Below are positions 26,301-32,455 of a stretch of DNA of 64,000 bases, piece after piece. Origin of the DNA: Bradyrhizobium arachidis (GTDB taxonomy: Bacteria; Pseudomonadota; Alphaproteobacteria; Rhizobiales; Xanthobacteraceae). Positions within the stretch are counted from its first letter, which is position 1, and each line of letters starts with the position of its first letter. The stretch spans positions 6,076,001 to 6,140,000 of the forward strand of contig NZ_CP030050.1 in assembly GCF_015291705.1 (NCBI RefSeq). The letters are read 5' to 3'. The notes below the pieces were generated by a model, which searched no databases, had not been told where the DNA came from, and was given only the letters and a program-made list of their open reading frames with translations. A program made the position numbers and the translations under genes.

Positions 26301-27938
26301 CCGCAGGACGTTGGTGCCATAACCGAATAACGAGTTCGTCGTGACACCGGTCGCGGTTGACGAATAGATGCTCTTGGAATTGCTCGAACCTAGATCGATC
26401 GCGCGCAGATTCAAGGTGGCCGACGGGGCCGATATCAGGCCGCTGGAGCCCACCGTGACCGAGTTCTGGGCAGACAGTTCGACATAGGCCGGGGCGAAGG
26501 TCTGCACCGTGCCGCCCGCGCTTCCGCCTTGCGGCAGGCTGCTCGTCAATGGATCGTCGTAGGGAAGTGAGCTGATCGTGCCTTGCAGGTCGACGCTGGT
26601 CGCAGCCCGCAACAGGACCATGCTGTTGCGGGTGATACCGGTATCCGCCGAGATGACGCCGGTCTGGCTGACCGTGATCCGATCACCGTTCATCTGGGTG
26701 ATGCCGCGCGGCGTTTCGATCAGACCGCTATTGCTGATCAGGCCCGTTCCTGCAGCGTATTTCGTCGTAAGCGACTGACCGAGGACATCAGCCGACAGGA
26801 GATAGTCATCGGCGAACTGGGTGATCTGAAAATCGGTGCCGCGATAGGCCACGCCGGAAGGAAGCACCGCCGACGGCAGCTTCCAGTACCCGCCCGAAAC
26901 AAGATCGATGGTACGGGCCGCCACCATGGCAACCTCGCCGGCAGGAGACGTGAGCGTCCCCGCATTGGAGACGTTGCGGCCGAACAGATAAATGAAGCCG
27001 GGCGAATCCAGATCGACCACACTGGTCTTGATCGATGCGCCGGCCTGGACCGTTACGTCACCCCAGTGGTTGTTCTCAGCTGAGTAGCCCGAGTCGGCCG
27101 GCTTCAACGTGGTAGCAACGGAGAACGAGTTCGCACCATTAATGCCGGTACCCAGAAAATACTGATCGCGTGCGCTCTGCGTCAAATTCAGCGCGCCAAC
27201 GTCCAGGCTCGAGGCCACCAGCGCGTGAACATTGACCTGCGCCCCGGCGCCGAAAATGATGCCGTTGCGGTTGATGACGTAGACGCCGCCGAGCGCGCTC
27301 ATCTGCCCGAGAATTTGCGTCGGCGAGCCGGTCGGATCAGTCACGCGATTCAGCACGGTCCAGTCGGCGGATTGCTGCTGGAACTTCACGGACGTATTGC
27401 GGCCGATGTTGAACGTCTCCCAGTTCAGGATCGCCTTCTGCTGCGTCTGGGTGATGTCGACCGAGTACTTCCCGTCCTTGACCGTCTGGGTGAACGTCGT
27501 GCTGGCGTTCTGCCACGAGGCCGGCGTGTTGAGTTGCAGGGTCGAGCACGAATTCCCGCATCCGCTCTGTGCGGTGACGTCCTTCACGCCGCCAAGTGGC
27601 ATCAAGCCGTTCTTGATGACGCCATTCACGGTCGAGGCGGCTTGCGCGGCGGCCGCAGCAGCGTCCTGCTGCGCCTGGCGTGCCGCCGAAAGTGCGGCCG
27701 CGGCGCGCGCGAGAGAGACTTGCGCCTGCGCGCCTGCGGCAGCGGCTTGCGCCGCCGCCTGTCCGGCGGCCAGCTGGGCCGCGGTGGCGGGGGCTACCGA
27801 TGAATTGCCCGGGGTGAGGCTGCGTGCCTGGGCCTGATGGCTGATCAGTCCGGGCAGAATGGCTGTCGAGGTCAGCAGCGCGGCCCGGATGCTGCGCCAA
27901 CGAAGCGAAAAGGCCGATGGTTTCCGATCGATAGTCAC
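14343..27938 (-). CDS. Giant filamentous haemagglutinin-type TpsA exoprotein (4531 residues, DUF3739 type)
   Basis: GTG at 27938, preceded by GGAG, opens a 4531-residue frame with a signal peptide ending ISHQAQARS. Residues about 50-104 are Ala/Gln-rich and probably helical. The TPS secretion domain follows at about 115-330: QKAILNWETFNIGRNTSVKF, GGVYVINRNGIIFGAGAQVN and VHALVASSLD are its signatures. Most of the rest is Gly/Ser/Thr/Asn-rich beta-helix with short repeated strands. An imperfect ~100-residue tandem repeat lies at about 2937-3135. Residues about 4050-4440 match the DUF3739 region (ADIITMFGVANGINYEG, FADKVFFAELKAVG). The C-terminus ends in a hydrophilic Gly/Ser tail with no C-terminal anchor or toxin domain visible. 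The matching TpsB is at 34818. It is expected to be exported to the surface as a fibrous adhesin. An autotransporter is excluded because no beta-barrel end is present. Confidence 0.95.
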   Translation of the reverse strand: MTIDRKPSAFSLRWRSIRAALLTSTAILPGLISHQAQARSLTPGNSSVAPATAAQLAAGQAAAQAAAAGAQAQVSLARAAAALSAARQAQQDAAAAAAQAASTVNGVIKNGLMPLGGVKDVTAQSGCGNSCSTLQLNTPASWQNASTTFTQTVKDGKYSVDITQTQQKAILNWETFNIGRNTSVKFQQQSADWTVLNRVTDPTGSPTQILGQMSALGGVYVINRNGIIFGAGAQVNVHALVASSLDVGALNLTQSARDQYFLGTGINGANSFSVATTLKPADSGYSAENNHWGDVTVQAGASIKTSVVDLDSPGFIYLFGRNVSNAGTLTSPAGEVAMVAARTIDLVSGGYWKLPSAVLPSGVAYRGTDFQITQFADDYLLSADVLGQSLTTKYAAGTGLISNSGLIETPRGITQMNGDRITVSQTGVISADTGITRNSMVLLRAATSVDLQGTISSLPYDDPLTSSLPQGGSAGGTVQTFAPAYVELSAQNSVTVGSSGLISAPSATLNLRAIDLGSSNSKSIYSSTATGVTTNSLFGYGTNVLRTLNSSITGPQQVLLEDGATVDVAGLQNVVLPASYNFIPFVPRGNEFADMPLQRNGALYGQTLWIDIRASGTRSDGTTWVGTPVADASGTINAYGRSIQQLMTSGGAVTLQTDQTATDGGTPSRSVITQSGSVINVAGGNVTYLPGMVSTSVLLGADGRRYGIANADPNMTYLGLAGTFTVNHSRWGVKEVWSTATKVYQPGYTEGHDAGGINVTTVSPQLQGQMYFGSVAGERQISLGLKPSATNGVTATQAKGDELPSQGYLTLNLASSVVIGTSPDSRSGGLGVTNQIGHIAGVPDPSEFAPVVKGDDFIPTSVYQTVLSAATLSSYGLSLLQINSNDLLVTHNSANDAAGVPDLNLAAGGTFSAKTGSAISIAGNITAAGGQISLVTDGFSARNNPLFRSAQTVSGKADIFVKGTLDVSGRWGNDTGRRGTDMGGPGYIDGGSISIATNTNSNGIDTTGNILLAQGSLLDASSGGYISSTGVAKTVSTSVMAGRGGSISLLTYQGTAFVDPTDSGGPARPSSGNVAQLQLDGTLRAYGFERNGTLTLGAAKTITIDSTTRADANSGIVTSTGAGFTSVTLAASRLTDGGFGAYVIESTPDGWTGTKATITVAAGVNLTLQQQNLSSIADYSKVGTGSKIADVAARARLPDDQRKAVDLTLKSDNILLDTGAVITTDPQAKVSFGGIPQYTVLDPTREQAAQNVLLRGSVIDHGGTVVVNAQKTWLGPQAKVDVSGTFVANSRFGQPKGQLVSGTVLGGGTFTIEAAAPNVQVGTLANTYTPGTVPSGTYVVAEQGAVVDVSGYATSIQAQDGHGGAVTVQSWSDAGTVKVDAAAFVWGGTFEAKGGRSADGTQVMSADGKTPLANGGTLMLGGGAMLLQQDSANVMAALAGTLAGGPATLANLAGNSSSLVNQLASASGTSSSIFAAVDRLSAFENVFLYSGTAQNGAARIFTGLSGSTYGIAAPTLNPLSISGSVTWTSDNGLSRLYIAANTISSTQSGSTVTLAAPYMLLTGGSGASSTAGSSLHLGFERTKAGDPTSDVIVARTIDIENTAFAGFNDIQLKSSGDIRLSTPKVTNGGSSTDAARFSGRIAAGGANIVLDAQRIYPVSDVDFTIQTTGNVTFQATAGGRSDNPLSAGGSLSVYAATIDQGGNIFAPLGRITLGDDGTAAGNTSKIQTTLVTLEPGSLTSVTLADTVVPYGETIDGVNWYYNASLHPVLAAANGTEPVLPSKGLVLNGKGVAVKQGSTIDTRGGGDLQAAEWIQGKGGSRDTLATTPSGQTVYALVPSSNDPVAAFDIHFTTARSLDGGQTVKAGDAYPLAGQQIYLDGSSGVPAGTYTLYPGHYATLPGALRVVDYGSNLGRNIPSGTTLPDGTVLVSGHYTQSVRPGTSSSGSELFAVQSSSVWRQYSEYSFSTANSYFTDKAKHDGVAIPRLPLDAGRIAVIAQQSLLLAASELNAPANGGRGGELDISASKLAVLSSSVNQQGYTAAGYVVVASEQLASFESVLIGGLRSDTSKGTLITGTASELVVDTPDGLIVPEVMLVTQPGATQQTVSSSFQVNVSGNWVDGTTQFNATVPTGTGTISIATGSVITTSGTVHTGAGRNFYVGSNASGSTTAQQVAAALGGTLDSTGTVITGADINKLPVSVPGAGYANGTPSSTAVLSSYSSQGLGALFVASQDSTLAVAGPSGSPLTIQFTTLASSGLPVRSADGSSSPATITLPGGNVGRIEIEAGAHITTNNLFMQASATTNNIILNKAVAGNPNLPATTITANQAKIAGRSIGIGAGANDSVILSQGNLAQLGGVKNLTLAATGGDITFYGTNLIQTMMQGLTLDARAVTGTGGNSRIEVGGTLTLVNTSGATGTSAQAGVGGSLNVTATNVVFGGGSQTIAGFSHVNLAASDQVLFGNQGTLTLGTGNDVVGLQMITPLVAVGGNTSKGGGSFVVATSGAVNIGDAVVDPSNPPVRANPPKDSGDTGGSLLIKGGSVNVGGFADDQGRQRSGAVIQAQSGSITLEATQGDVRLDNNAYLSARGYAKNLVDTTTYLAGGKIVLKADLGNVVTRGASGAANGNDASVIDVAQTDGGMGYGGQVQIFATAGQATVLGDLRGKGGNGLGGGLLIDANRLQVDGQGFTPRVALDPLADKLLAAGFTGAVDIHTRTGDLILSEGHTLKANSVTLTADDKTWNGGDPTQQFGRIVIAGTIDASGYAGKTADGTGQAGGKINLYAANEIDLTPTGVLNASTEHRDERGGDVTIAIGWGTKSNAGIDLQPGSRIDVHGGTKGGLSGGTVLIRAPNDGGNDVYITEIASTITGARDVTIESFVSFSTNGQGGIDASSLGWNGVLDPGGSVTKTSLKVNTVYVPPGSGGAYTQVPDVIFSAPATSATGLKSISIASTSSWYHLDPNFVGEVVIEAPTGGLAASGIVTTDANGVPTFTITNPGSGFTGAPATIRFYSQGVLVTTAHMTGSDFASAQLTTAGQAQGTAVMGLKSISIATTSNWYHLDPNFSGNVVIQSASGGASATGTVTTDANGVPTFTITGAGSGFTGAPSTILFYQGGKLILTGHLSAADFASTVMTVVGVNVTNAGAGYTVGSSATVSFSGGGAGATQAASVTADMDTAAATGTGAFAAVTLRQYVQGNWTYNTSTEVKHFGFSGAMDRIVKPLANELGSAVHLRPGVDLVNPDPTINGGNITVASNWNLAAGTVGKLQNNTGSLAGTQYFDPSISYVDFAYRYLANYGSLDAPSYGVEAGALTLRAFNNINVNASISDGFFQFGDYLNSTYRTSAVSAYLGNPAARRIDNNANLNTSKPAPIAPYKTNSTTGDPNGVSASALDLNEADLFPHTLNVCVSHCGADSASDDLAAITNPGSWSYRLTAGADMGSANPNAMQSLASVNGRGAGDVVVSGHALASTIAANLNLPTMVRTGTGSISVAAARDVTFADTVAPGVIYAAGVNTARYANPYDASGNVTDANGFLEPQLLSYSSPTQSGTNSTLVEAIYGAPTNAAFPTAAGDVSVIAQQDIKGYKNVTTTTKNPLNGQVTTTLWNAYYVPWLIADAGVTSSVGAPTVGAGVFAPSASIASQTAWWIQYASFREGILSAGGNVNVVAGRDLVDVSVSLPTTGRVTGGLSSASTPQTQLYGSGNMTVRAGRNLLGGSYYEGSGHASIQVSGVVDANGTITLRDGTSAPNYTLLAVDTGQISMLSGGSMAIGGVVNPAQLHLQSGTAANSATTATTGLLMNTYGPDSAVNVVASTGNLNIAMPQTGTIAWITGLTYPASFTAIAADGDITTKGLAPNSTTNTLSVMPGIVLTGSENGRFELLAQGSIDLTGGYTNLATAAPSISAGPSLLDTAFDPYQPNNGMTGASSSALLAHRNDHDTNPARIYAVSGDISAVATTTSLIPTGSIVSSATPVDYSRVELNRPAKIYAGRDILNLNLIAQNVAADDVTTIEAGRDILYNYGATFSNVTSALNLPAPTGFTFRRVLGGPGLQIAGSGFLVVQAGRDLGPFLPVTRDSSAFTPDQEGIASVSNASLWPVGNRFVSLGSSGLYDITLLGAVNAITKKRNELLPGTGADIITMFGVANGINYEGYSTVDRATNQSVYHPGVIGTYIDPANASRVDHNYIGELKDFLVSIGRSASSDADAWGIFQSLPKDLQHVFADKVFFAELKAVGKAQSATSGNYQRGYQAINTMFPSDFGYTQNALGGGTNGANALKHTGDLDLLHATIQTRLGGDISIFGPGGTIRVGSLALEPNPLLKPNDLGILTLGVGDINTFTDASVLVNSSRIMTQQGGDILMWSSNGDLDAGRGAQTTLSFPPLQVVFNSDDYQSVDLGGLVSGAGIAAVQSSKLAKKSNAYLLAPRGTVDAGEAGIRVSGNLTLAAVNVVNAGNIQVGGTATGIPTVTAPNIGALSAASNTAGAAAKSAEPPTAGGNNDRASVFIVEVVGYGGGENGGQGSNPSSSGQGTESDDKERKQP
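18530..19127 (-). repeat. Internal tandem repeat of the haemagglutinin gene
   Basis: Two consecutive ~300-bp units encode near-identical blocks. Each starts GLKSISIA(S/T)TS(S/N)WYHLDPNF, then has VTTDANGVPTFTI, GSGFTGAP and a (D/S)FAS segment. The matching DNA is clearest at 18765-18822 and 19065-19127. The pattern looks like a recent duplication inside the beta-helix. Confidence 0.85.
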
Positions 27939-28158
27939 GCGTCACACTCCAGCGGGAATGGGCGTTGCTTAGGGCGGCCCACCGGCCGCACCGGCCGGCT
28001 TCGCGGCCGCCGCTGAGAGCACGCAACGTGCGCGTCGGGTATCACATATACTGTTACATTTATATGATATTTAACTAACGATTAACGATATGTCCGATGG
28101 AGCAGACAACAACACGGCTCACCGATATCCGCCTCGTGCCGACGCAGTTCCAGGGCGC
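27939..28158 (-). promoter_or_regulatory. Probable separate promoter region of the TpsA gene
   Basis: The sequence turns strongly A/T-rich at 28040-28090, with adjacent TAACGAT direct repeats (28076-28082 and 28083-28089). A terminator for the upstream operon lies just beyond, so TpsA is likely transcribed from here. No ORF is seen. Confidence 0.5.
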
Positions 28159-28199
28159 AAAAAGCCCGGCCAAACCGCGCTGCCGCAATCTGGCCGGGA
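28159..28199 (-). terminator. Terminator of the tpsB-to-parvulin operon
   Basis: Read on the minus strand, a GTCCCGGCCA/TGGCCGGGC stem (outer GC arms about 8-9 bp, loop about 18 nt) is followed by five T residues, just after the parvulin stop codon at 28220. It separates the transporter operon from the TpsA gene. Confidence 0.75.
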
Positions 28200-28219
28200 C
28201 TGATGAGACAGACGATTGC

Positions 28220-29245
28220 CTAGCGCGACGGCGCGGCGTCGGGCTTCGCCTCGAGCAGCTTGGAAAGCGCGATCTCGTTCACGACCGGGGGAGACTGCTT
28301 GAGCAGTTCCGCGACATAGGCGCGACGATTGGCCTCGATGCGCTCGGCCCGCATACGTTGCACCAGGGCATCCCTCACCTCCGCAAACGGCCGCGTATGC
28401 GCAGCCTCGGTATCCAGCAGCTTCACGATGTGCCAGCCGTCATCAAGCCGGATCGCTTCGGTGATGCCTGATTTTTGCAGTCCAGTGACCTGACTGCGAA
28501 TTTCGGTCCGCAGATCGGGCTCGTTCACCCAGCCGATCTCGCCGTCACGCTCGGCCGACGAGGATTCCTCGGACGAGCTGCGCGCAATCGCCGCGAAATC
28601 CGCACCCGATTGCTTGACCTTCTTGACGACGTCATCGAGCTTCTTGCGTGCGGTGTCCTCAGCGGCCTTATCCGCATCCTTCGGCACGGCGATCACGATC
28701 TGGGCAAGGCGGAAGCGGCGCGGGACGAGGAGCGCGCTGGCATTTGCCTCATACACGCTCTTGACCTCGGCCTCGCTTGGAAAGCCGTCGGGCGGCGCCG
28801 TCACGGACTGGAGATAGCTTTCGACGATCAGGCTTTCGCGCGCACGCGCGAGCTGGGCGACGACCGCCGGCTGCTGCTCCCATTTCTTGGCGGTTGCCTC
28901 CTTGAGCACGAGGCGATTGGCGAGGATTGCCCGCACCGTCTGGCTGAGCAGGGCCGGATCACGCGCCATCGCGGCCTGCTGGCGCGCGTCCAGAAGCATG
29001 ATCGTCGCCTTGACCTCGTCTGCGTTCACGTCGCTGCCGCCGACCCGTGCGATGACCTCGCCGGTCTTCACCGCCGAAACGTCCTCGGCGGCCGGCGCGC
29101 GCGCGGGAGCTGCAGGCGCGGGACGCGCCGGTGCGGGTGCGGGCGCCGGCTGGGGTGCATTGCGGGTCTGCGCCGTGGCCATCGACGAGCTGGCAGCGAT
29201 GAGCGCGCCGGCAAGCATGGCGGCTTTGAATGCGTGATCGGTCAT
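28220..29245 (-). CDS. Exported parvulin-type peptidyl-prolyl isomerase of the TPS operon
   Basis: The 341-residue protein has a signal peptide (AAMLAGALIAASSSMATAQ), then a Pro/Ala-rich linker (about 30-55) and a SurA-like helical N-domain (VGGSDVNADEVKATIMLLDA). The C-terminal PpiC-type domain is at about 170-275: PRRFRLAQIVIAVP, SGADFAAIARSSSEESS, IGWVNEPDLRTEI and RLDDGWHIVKLLD. It is a periplasmic foldase or chaperone. Its position as last gene of the operon, just before TpsA, suggests it keeps the giant exoprotein or the TpsB barrel competent for export. This resembles the parvulin Par27 in Bordetella FHA secretion, which is known biology; its application here is inference. Its start overlaps the previous stop (ATGA). 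Confidence 0.9.
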   Translation of the reverse strand: MTDHAFKAAMLAGALIAASSSMATAQTRNAPQPAPAPAPARPAPAAPARAPAAEDVSAVKTGEVIARVGGSDVNADEVKATIMLLDARQQAAMARDPALLSQTVRAILANRLVLKEATAKKWEQQPAVVAQLARARESLIVESYLQSVTAPPDGFPSEAEVKSVYEANASALLVPRRFRLAQIVIAVPKDADKAAEDTARKKLDDVVKKVKQSGADFAAIARSSSEESSSAERDGEIGWVNEPDLRTEIRSQVTGLQKSGITEAIRLDDGWHIVKLLDTEAAHTRPFAEVRDALVQRMRAERIEANRRAYVAELLKQSPPVVNEIALSKLLEAKPDAAPSR

Positions 29246-29835
29246 GGCTTGGCCTTCTGTTCGAGGATCTTGTCGCGGAAGTCCTGGGCCGCATTCTGGT
29301 GCTCGACCCGCTTCAATCCAAATACAGGATCGTGGTCGAGAACCTTCTCGAACGGATCCATCGCCTCGTATTTGGTCACGACCTCGTTAGCCGTCTTCAC
29401 GAGCTGGACGTTTTTGGCCTCGCAAGCCTTGGTGCTCGCCTTGAACGCGGTGGCCTCAGCTTCGAATTTAGCCCGCTCGGCGTCCTTGGCCCGCGCGACG
29501 CCCGCCGCCTCGCCATAGGCGACCTTCCACTTTTCGAGTGAATCGTCGCGTTCAGACAGACGCTCGTTGAAGTCCTTCACGGCCTGACGATAGGCCTGCT
29601 CCGCTTCCTTGACCTGGGCACGGTAGGCCTCGTTCTGCTTGCGCAGCCGGTCACGTTCCTGCTCGGCCGAGGTCAGCTTGGCCTGGAGCGCGGCGCGTTG
29701 ATCTTCCGCCGCCCTCGCCTGCGCAGTCGCGGTGCGCAGCGCCTCGCGCAGGCGATCGCCTTCCTGGTCTGCGTGCGCGATCGCGGGGATAATGAACGCC
29801 AACGCGGCAATGGAGGAGAGACGCAACAGCCGCAT
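29242..29835 (-). CDS. Exported coiled-coil protein of unknown function
   Basis: A 197-residue protein with a signal peptide (LSSIAALAFIIPAIAHA) and a long charged coiled coil at about 25-140 (repeated QxxL/AxxExxR pattern). A short conserved-looking end follows, MDPFEKVLDHDPVFGLKRVE. Cys137 is the only mature cysteine. It sits between the porin and parvulin genes, overlapping the parvulin start by 4 bp. It could act as a periplasmic spacer or scaffold, as the coiled-coil TolA-like and YbgF proteins do for other ExbB-type motors, but no domain is recognised and this is only a guess. Confidence 0.85.
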   Translation of the reverse strand: MRLLRLSSIAALAFIIPAIAHADQEGDRLREALRTATAQARAAEDQRAALQAKLTSAEQERDRLRKQNEAYRAQVKEAEQAYRQAVKDFNERLSERDDSLEKWKVAYGEAAGVARAKDAERAKFEAEATAFKASTKACEAKNVQLVKTANEVVTKYEAMDPFEKVLDHDPVFGLKRVEHQNAAQDFRDKILEQKAKP

Positions 29836-29837
29836 GG

Positions 29838-31652
29838 TCAGAACCTCGCATTGAGATCGAGCTGCACGATATCGACTGCATAGGGCAGGCCCGCGATATT
29901 GTTAGCGCTCATCCAGCGCACCGAAGCCCAGATGTTCTCGCCGAGGCCGACATTGCCGCCGATGAAGTAGCCCTTGAGGTTGGTGCCGCCGAGACCGAAG
30001 TCGGAATCGACGAACGCATCCACCATCGCGTCGGACTCGAGATATTTGTAGCCGACATGCGCGTTCCAGTCCCAGAGATGCTTGATCTCCTTATTGCCGA
30101 CGGTGAGGCGCGTGAGCCAGCCCTGGTTGCCGCCGTTGAACGGGCCGGCCGAGCCATCAGGCGTTCCCGCGAAATTGTTCACCGCAACAGCGGAGACCGC
30201 TCCACGATTGAACGCCGTGTTCCAGATATATTCTGCGTCGAGGATGACGTGAATTGGATTGAACTGGGCGAAGTCGAGCTGAGCGCTGGCGACAACCGGA
30301 CGGAAGTCGCTCGCCAGGCCGTAGTACTGGTAGTTCAGAGAGCCATCTGGCGGAAAGGACGCGGGCAGCACCAGGGGAATGTTGCGCAGTTGCATGTAAG
30401 TGTTGCCCTTCTGGGCAAATGAAGGCCGCAAGATATCCGTGTCGCAGACATCGGTTGCAGCGCCGACAAGGCATGGCGAGGAAAGCTTGCCGCGCATGTT
30501 CGTGAAATCATAGTAAGCGACCGCCATGGTCAGGCTCGTTTCGGGATCGAACCGCGCCCCGAAGCCGCCCTGCGCACCGAATAGCCATTTGTCGCGGCTC
30601 GGAGTCTTGATCGGTCCATTCAGGTTCGCCGTGTTGAGCCCGGCGTTCAGATCGGTGTTGAAGACGGGGAACGCGCCGCCGACGAAGAAGGGCGTAAATC
30701 CTTCAGCGACCTCCTGCTTGGCCTGGATGGCAAAGCCGTCGAAGCCGATCTCCTTGTACCAGACCAGATCCGTCGGCGACCAGAACGGGTTGTCGAACCG
30801 GCCGACCGAACCAACGAAGTCCTGCACCGGCTGATATTTGATGAACGCGCGATCGAGCCAGAGCGCGTACTTCGAGAAATCGCCGCCATTGTTGCCGAAC
30901 GTCTGATTGGTCGAGACCGGCGAGCTGTTCTCCCCCGTCGCAATTCTCAGGCCTGCGGTGAAGCCGTCATACAGATCGACATCGGCACCGAGCCGTGCGC
31001 GAAATCGGAAGCGATTGCGATCCTGCGTCGTGTTGTAGGTCGGAGGAAAGTACCGATTGACCGCGTTGAAATTGTCCTCGAGGAACGGACTTCCCGTGTT
31101 GGTCGCATTGTAGTTCTGCAGCGGCCCGTTTCCGGCCGGGAAATGGTCCCCCTCATACCGCACCCGAACGTCGCCATAGAAGCGGATCCGCTGCGCCCAT
31201 TCCGGATACTTGCCCGGCGAGGCCCAGTTCTCCTTCTCCGCCTTCGCCATGACCTCGGCGCGGATTTCGTCGCGCAGCTGCTTCTTGACGATCTCGGGGA
31301 CATAGGTCACGCGTTTGGTGCCGGGCGGCGAGACCGCGTCCGTCGCAGTCGCCGCCGCCTTCTCGGCGCCCTCGGCTTTCGTCGTGGCGTCGCGCGTGGC
31401 CTGGCGGGCGACATAGGCCTCGTCGTCCGCCTGCTTGATCAGCGCTGCCGCCTGCTCCTCACTGAGCGTGCCCTGCTTTACCAGCAGGTTGATCAGGTTG
31501 ACGGTCGCATTCGACGACGGCGGCGCGTTGCGCGATACCGTCGGGCGCTTGCCCGGCGGCGTATCATCCTGGGCCGACGCGGGAACGGAAAGCGCAAGCA
31601 GGATAGCTGCGGTTCCCGCGAGCTGTCGCTTTGTCATCTCTGCACGCCACAT
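29838..31652 (-). CDS. Putative outer-membrane porin with N-terminal coiled coil
   Basis: The 604-residue product has a signal peptide (GTAAILLALSVPASAQ), a short helical segment (LINLLVKQGTLSEEQAAALIKQAD) and an Ala/Lys-rich stretch. From about residue 155 a beta-barrel follows (RIRFYGDVRVRYEGDHF ... VQLDLNARF) that ends in Phe, the Bam recognition residue. It matches the 'putative porin' family found in Rhizobiales and Xanthomonads. In this operon it follows tonB, so it may be a TonB-linked or auxiliary outer-membrane channel, although it has no plug domain or clear TonB box. ATG 31652 is supported by GAAGAAGGG upstream. An AACATAACG-like 8-of-9 match overlaps the start codon. Confidence 0.88.
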   Translation of the reverse strand: MWRAEMTKRQLAGTAAILLALSVPASAQDDTPPGKRPTVSRNAPPSSNATVNLINLLVKQGTLSEEQAAALIKQADDEAYVARQATRDATTKAEGAEKAAATATDAVSPPGTKRVTYVPEIVKKQLRDEIRAEVMAKAEKENWASPGKYPEWAQRIRFYGDVRVRYEGDHFPAGNGPLQNYNATNTGSPFLEDNFNAVNRYFPPTYNTTQDRNRFRFRARLGADVDLYDGFTAGLRIATGENSSPVSTNQTFGNNGGDFSKYALWLDRAFIKYQPVQDFVGSVGRFDNPFWSPTDLVWYKEIGFDGFAIQAKQEVAEGFTPFFVGGAFPVFNTDLNAGLNTANLNGPIKTPSRDKWLFGAQGGFGARFDPETSLTMAVAYYDFTNMRGKLSSPCLVGAATDVCDTDILRPSFAQKGNTYMQLRNIPLVLPASFPPDGSLNYQYYGLASDFRPVVASAQLDFAQFNPIHVILDAEYIWNTAFNRGAVSAVAVNNFAGTPDGSAGPFNGGNQGWLTRLTVGNKEIKHLWDWNAHVGYKYLESDAMVDAFVDSDFGLGGTNLKGYFIGGNVGLGENIWASVRWMSANNIAGLPYAVDIVQLDLNARF

Positions 31653-31717
31653 AACGTCGACCCTTCTTCACTCTCAAACTCGTTTGCGCGGACGGCTCTC
31701 TCCGTTCCGCGGTCTTC

Positions 31718-32443
31718 TCAGCCCGGACTGCGCGCCGTGACCTGCATCACGATCGGCATCGGCATTTCCCTCGGCGGCGGCTCGCGCAAGGTCATGCCGC
31801 TGAGGACCTGATCGCGGATCACCGCGTCGAGCTCGCTGTTGCCGGTCGAGGACACCAGCTGAACGCGGGTGATCCGGCCGGTCGCATCCGGCCATAGCCG
31901 GACCCTGACCCGCATCACGGCGTGACGCGTCTTGTCGTTCGCGCGCAGCGCGGCCTCGATCTGCGCCTGCACGATGCTGGCGTACCAGCCCCATTTGCTG
32001 CTTCCGCCGCCACCACCGCCGCCGCCTCCGATGAGGCCGCCCTTGCCACCCTTCAGCGTCCCTGGACCCGTGGTGTTGGCTTCGAGCGATGGCGGACTGT
32101 CGTTGGCATCGCTCGGCGCATCCGGCGGTGCTTCCTTGGGGATGTCGATCGGCTTCTCCTCGATCATCTCCTGCTTGACCGGCGTCTGCTCGACCATCTT
32201 CTGTTCGGGCTGTTGCTCCGGTGGAGGCGGCGGCGGAGGTGGAGGTGGCGGCGGCGGCAGGATCATCGTGACCTGAAGCTCGTTCACCTTGCGCGGCGGA
32301 TTCTTGTCGCCGCTCATCACGACCATGATGCCGCCGACCATGAGCGCAACGACGAGCAGACCGCCGCCGCCCAGCAGCAGATAGCGCCGCCAGGCCGGTC
32401 CCTCGCTCTCGTTGCTGTTGTCGCGCTGGTCCATCGGCGTCAC
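31718..32443 (-). CDS. tonB: TonB-family energy transducer
   Basis: The 241-residue protein has a cytoplasmic N-terminus, one membrane helix (YLLLGGGGLLVVALMVGG, about 22-44), a run of 13 prolines (63-75) and a KPIDIP-type Pro/Glu linker. A Gly-rich hinge follows (about 135-150), then a C-terminal TonB domain: WGWYASIVQAQIEAALRAN, VRVRLWPDATGRITRVQLVSSTGN and LDAVIRDQVLSGM. It overlaps neither neighbour and lies 12 bp after exbD. It should transmit proton-motive force from the ExbB-ExbD motor to an outer-membrane partner. Within this operon the candidates are TpsB and the porin. The homopolymer Pro and Gly runs may vary in length between strains. Confidence 0.92.
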   Translation of the reverse strand: MTPMDQRDNSNESEGPAWRRYLLLGGGGLLVVALMVGGIMVVMSGDKNPPRKVNELQVTMILPPPPPPPPPPPPPEQQPEQKMVEQTPVKQEMIEEKPIDIPKEAPPDAPSDANDSPPSLEANTTGPGTLKGGKGGLIGGGGGGGGGSSKWGWYASIVQAQIEAALRANDKTRHAVMRVRVRLWPDATGRITRVQLVSSTGNSELDAVIRDQVLSGMTLREPPPREMPMPIVMQVTARSPG

Positions 32444-32455
32444 ATGCAGCCAGGT

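Noticed and set aside
14343..27938. CRISPR-like or satellite repeats in the large minus-strand gene
   Set aside because: The repetition is at protein level (beta-helix strands), with no regular identical DNA repeats and spacers. No CRISPR array was seen anywhere in the window.
31918..32276. Low-complexity repeat at the Pro and Gly runs of tonB
   Set aside because: It is part of the coding sequence of a normal TonB linker and not a separate repeat element.
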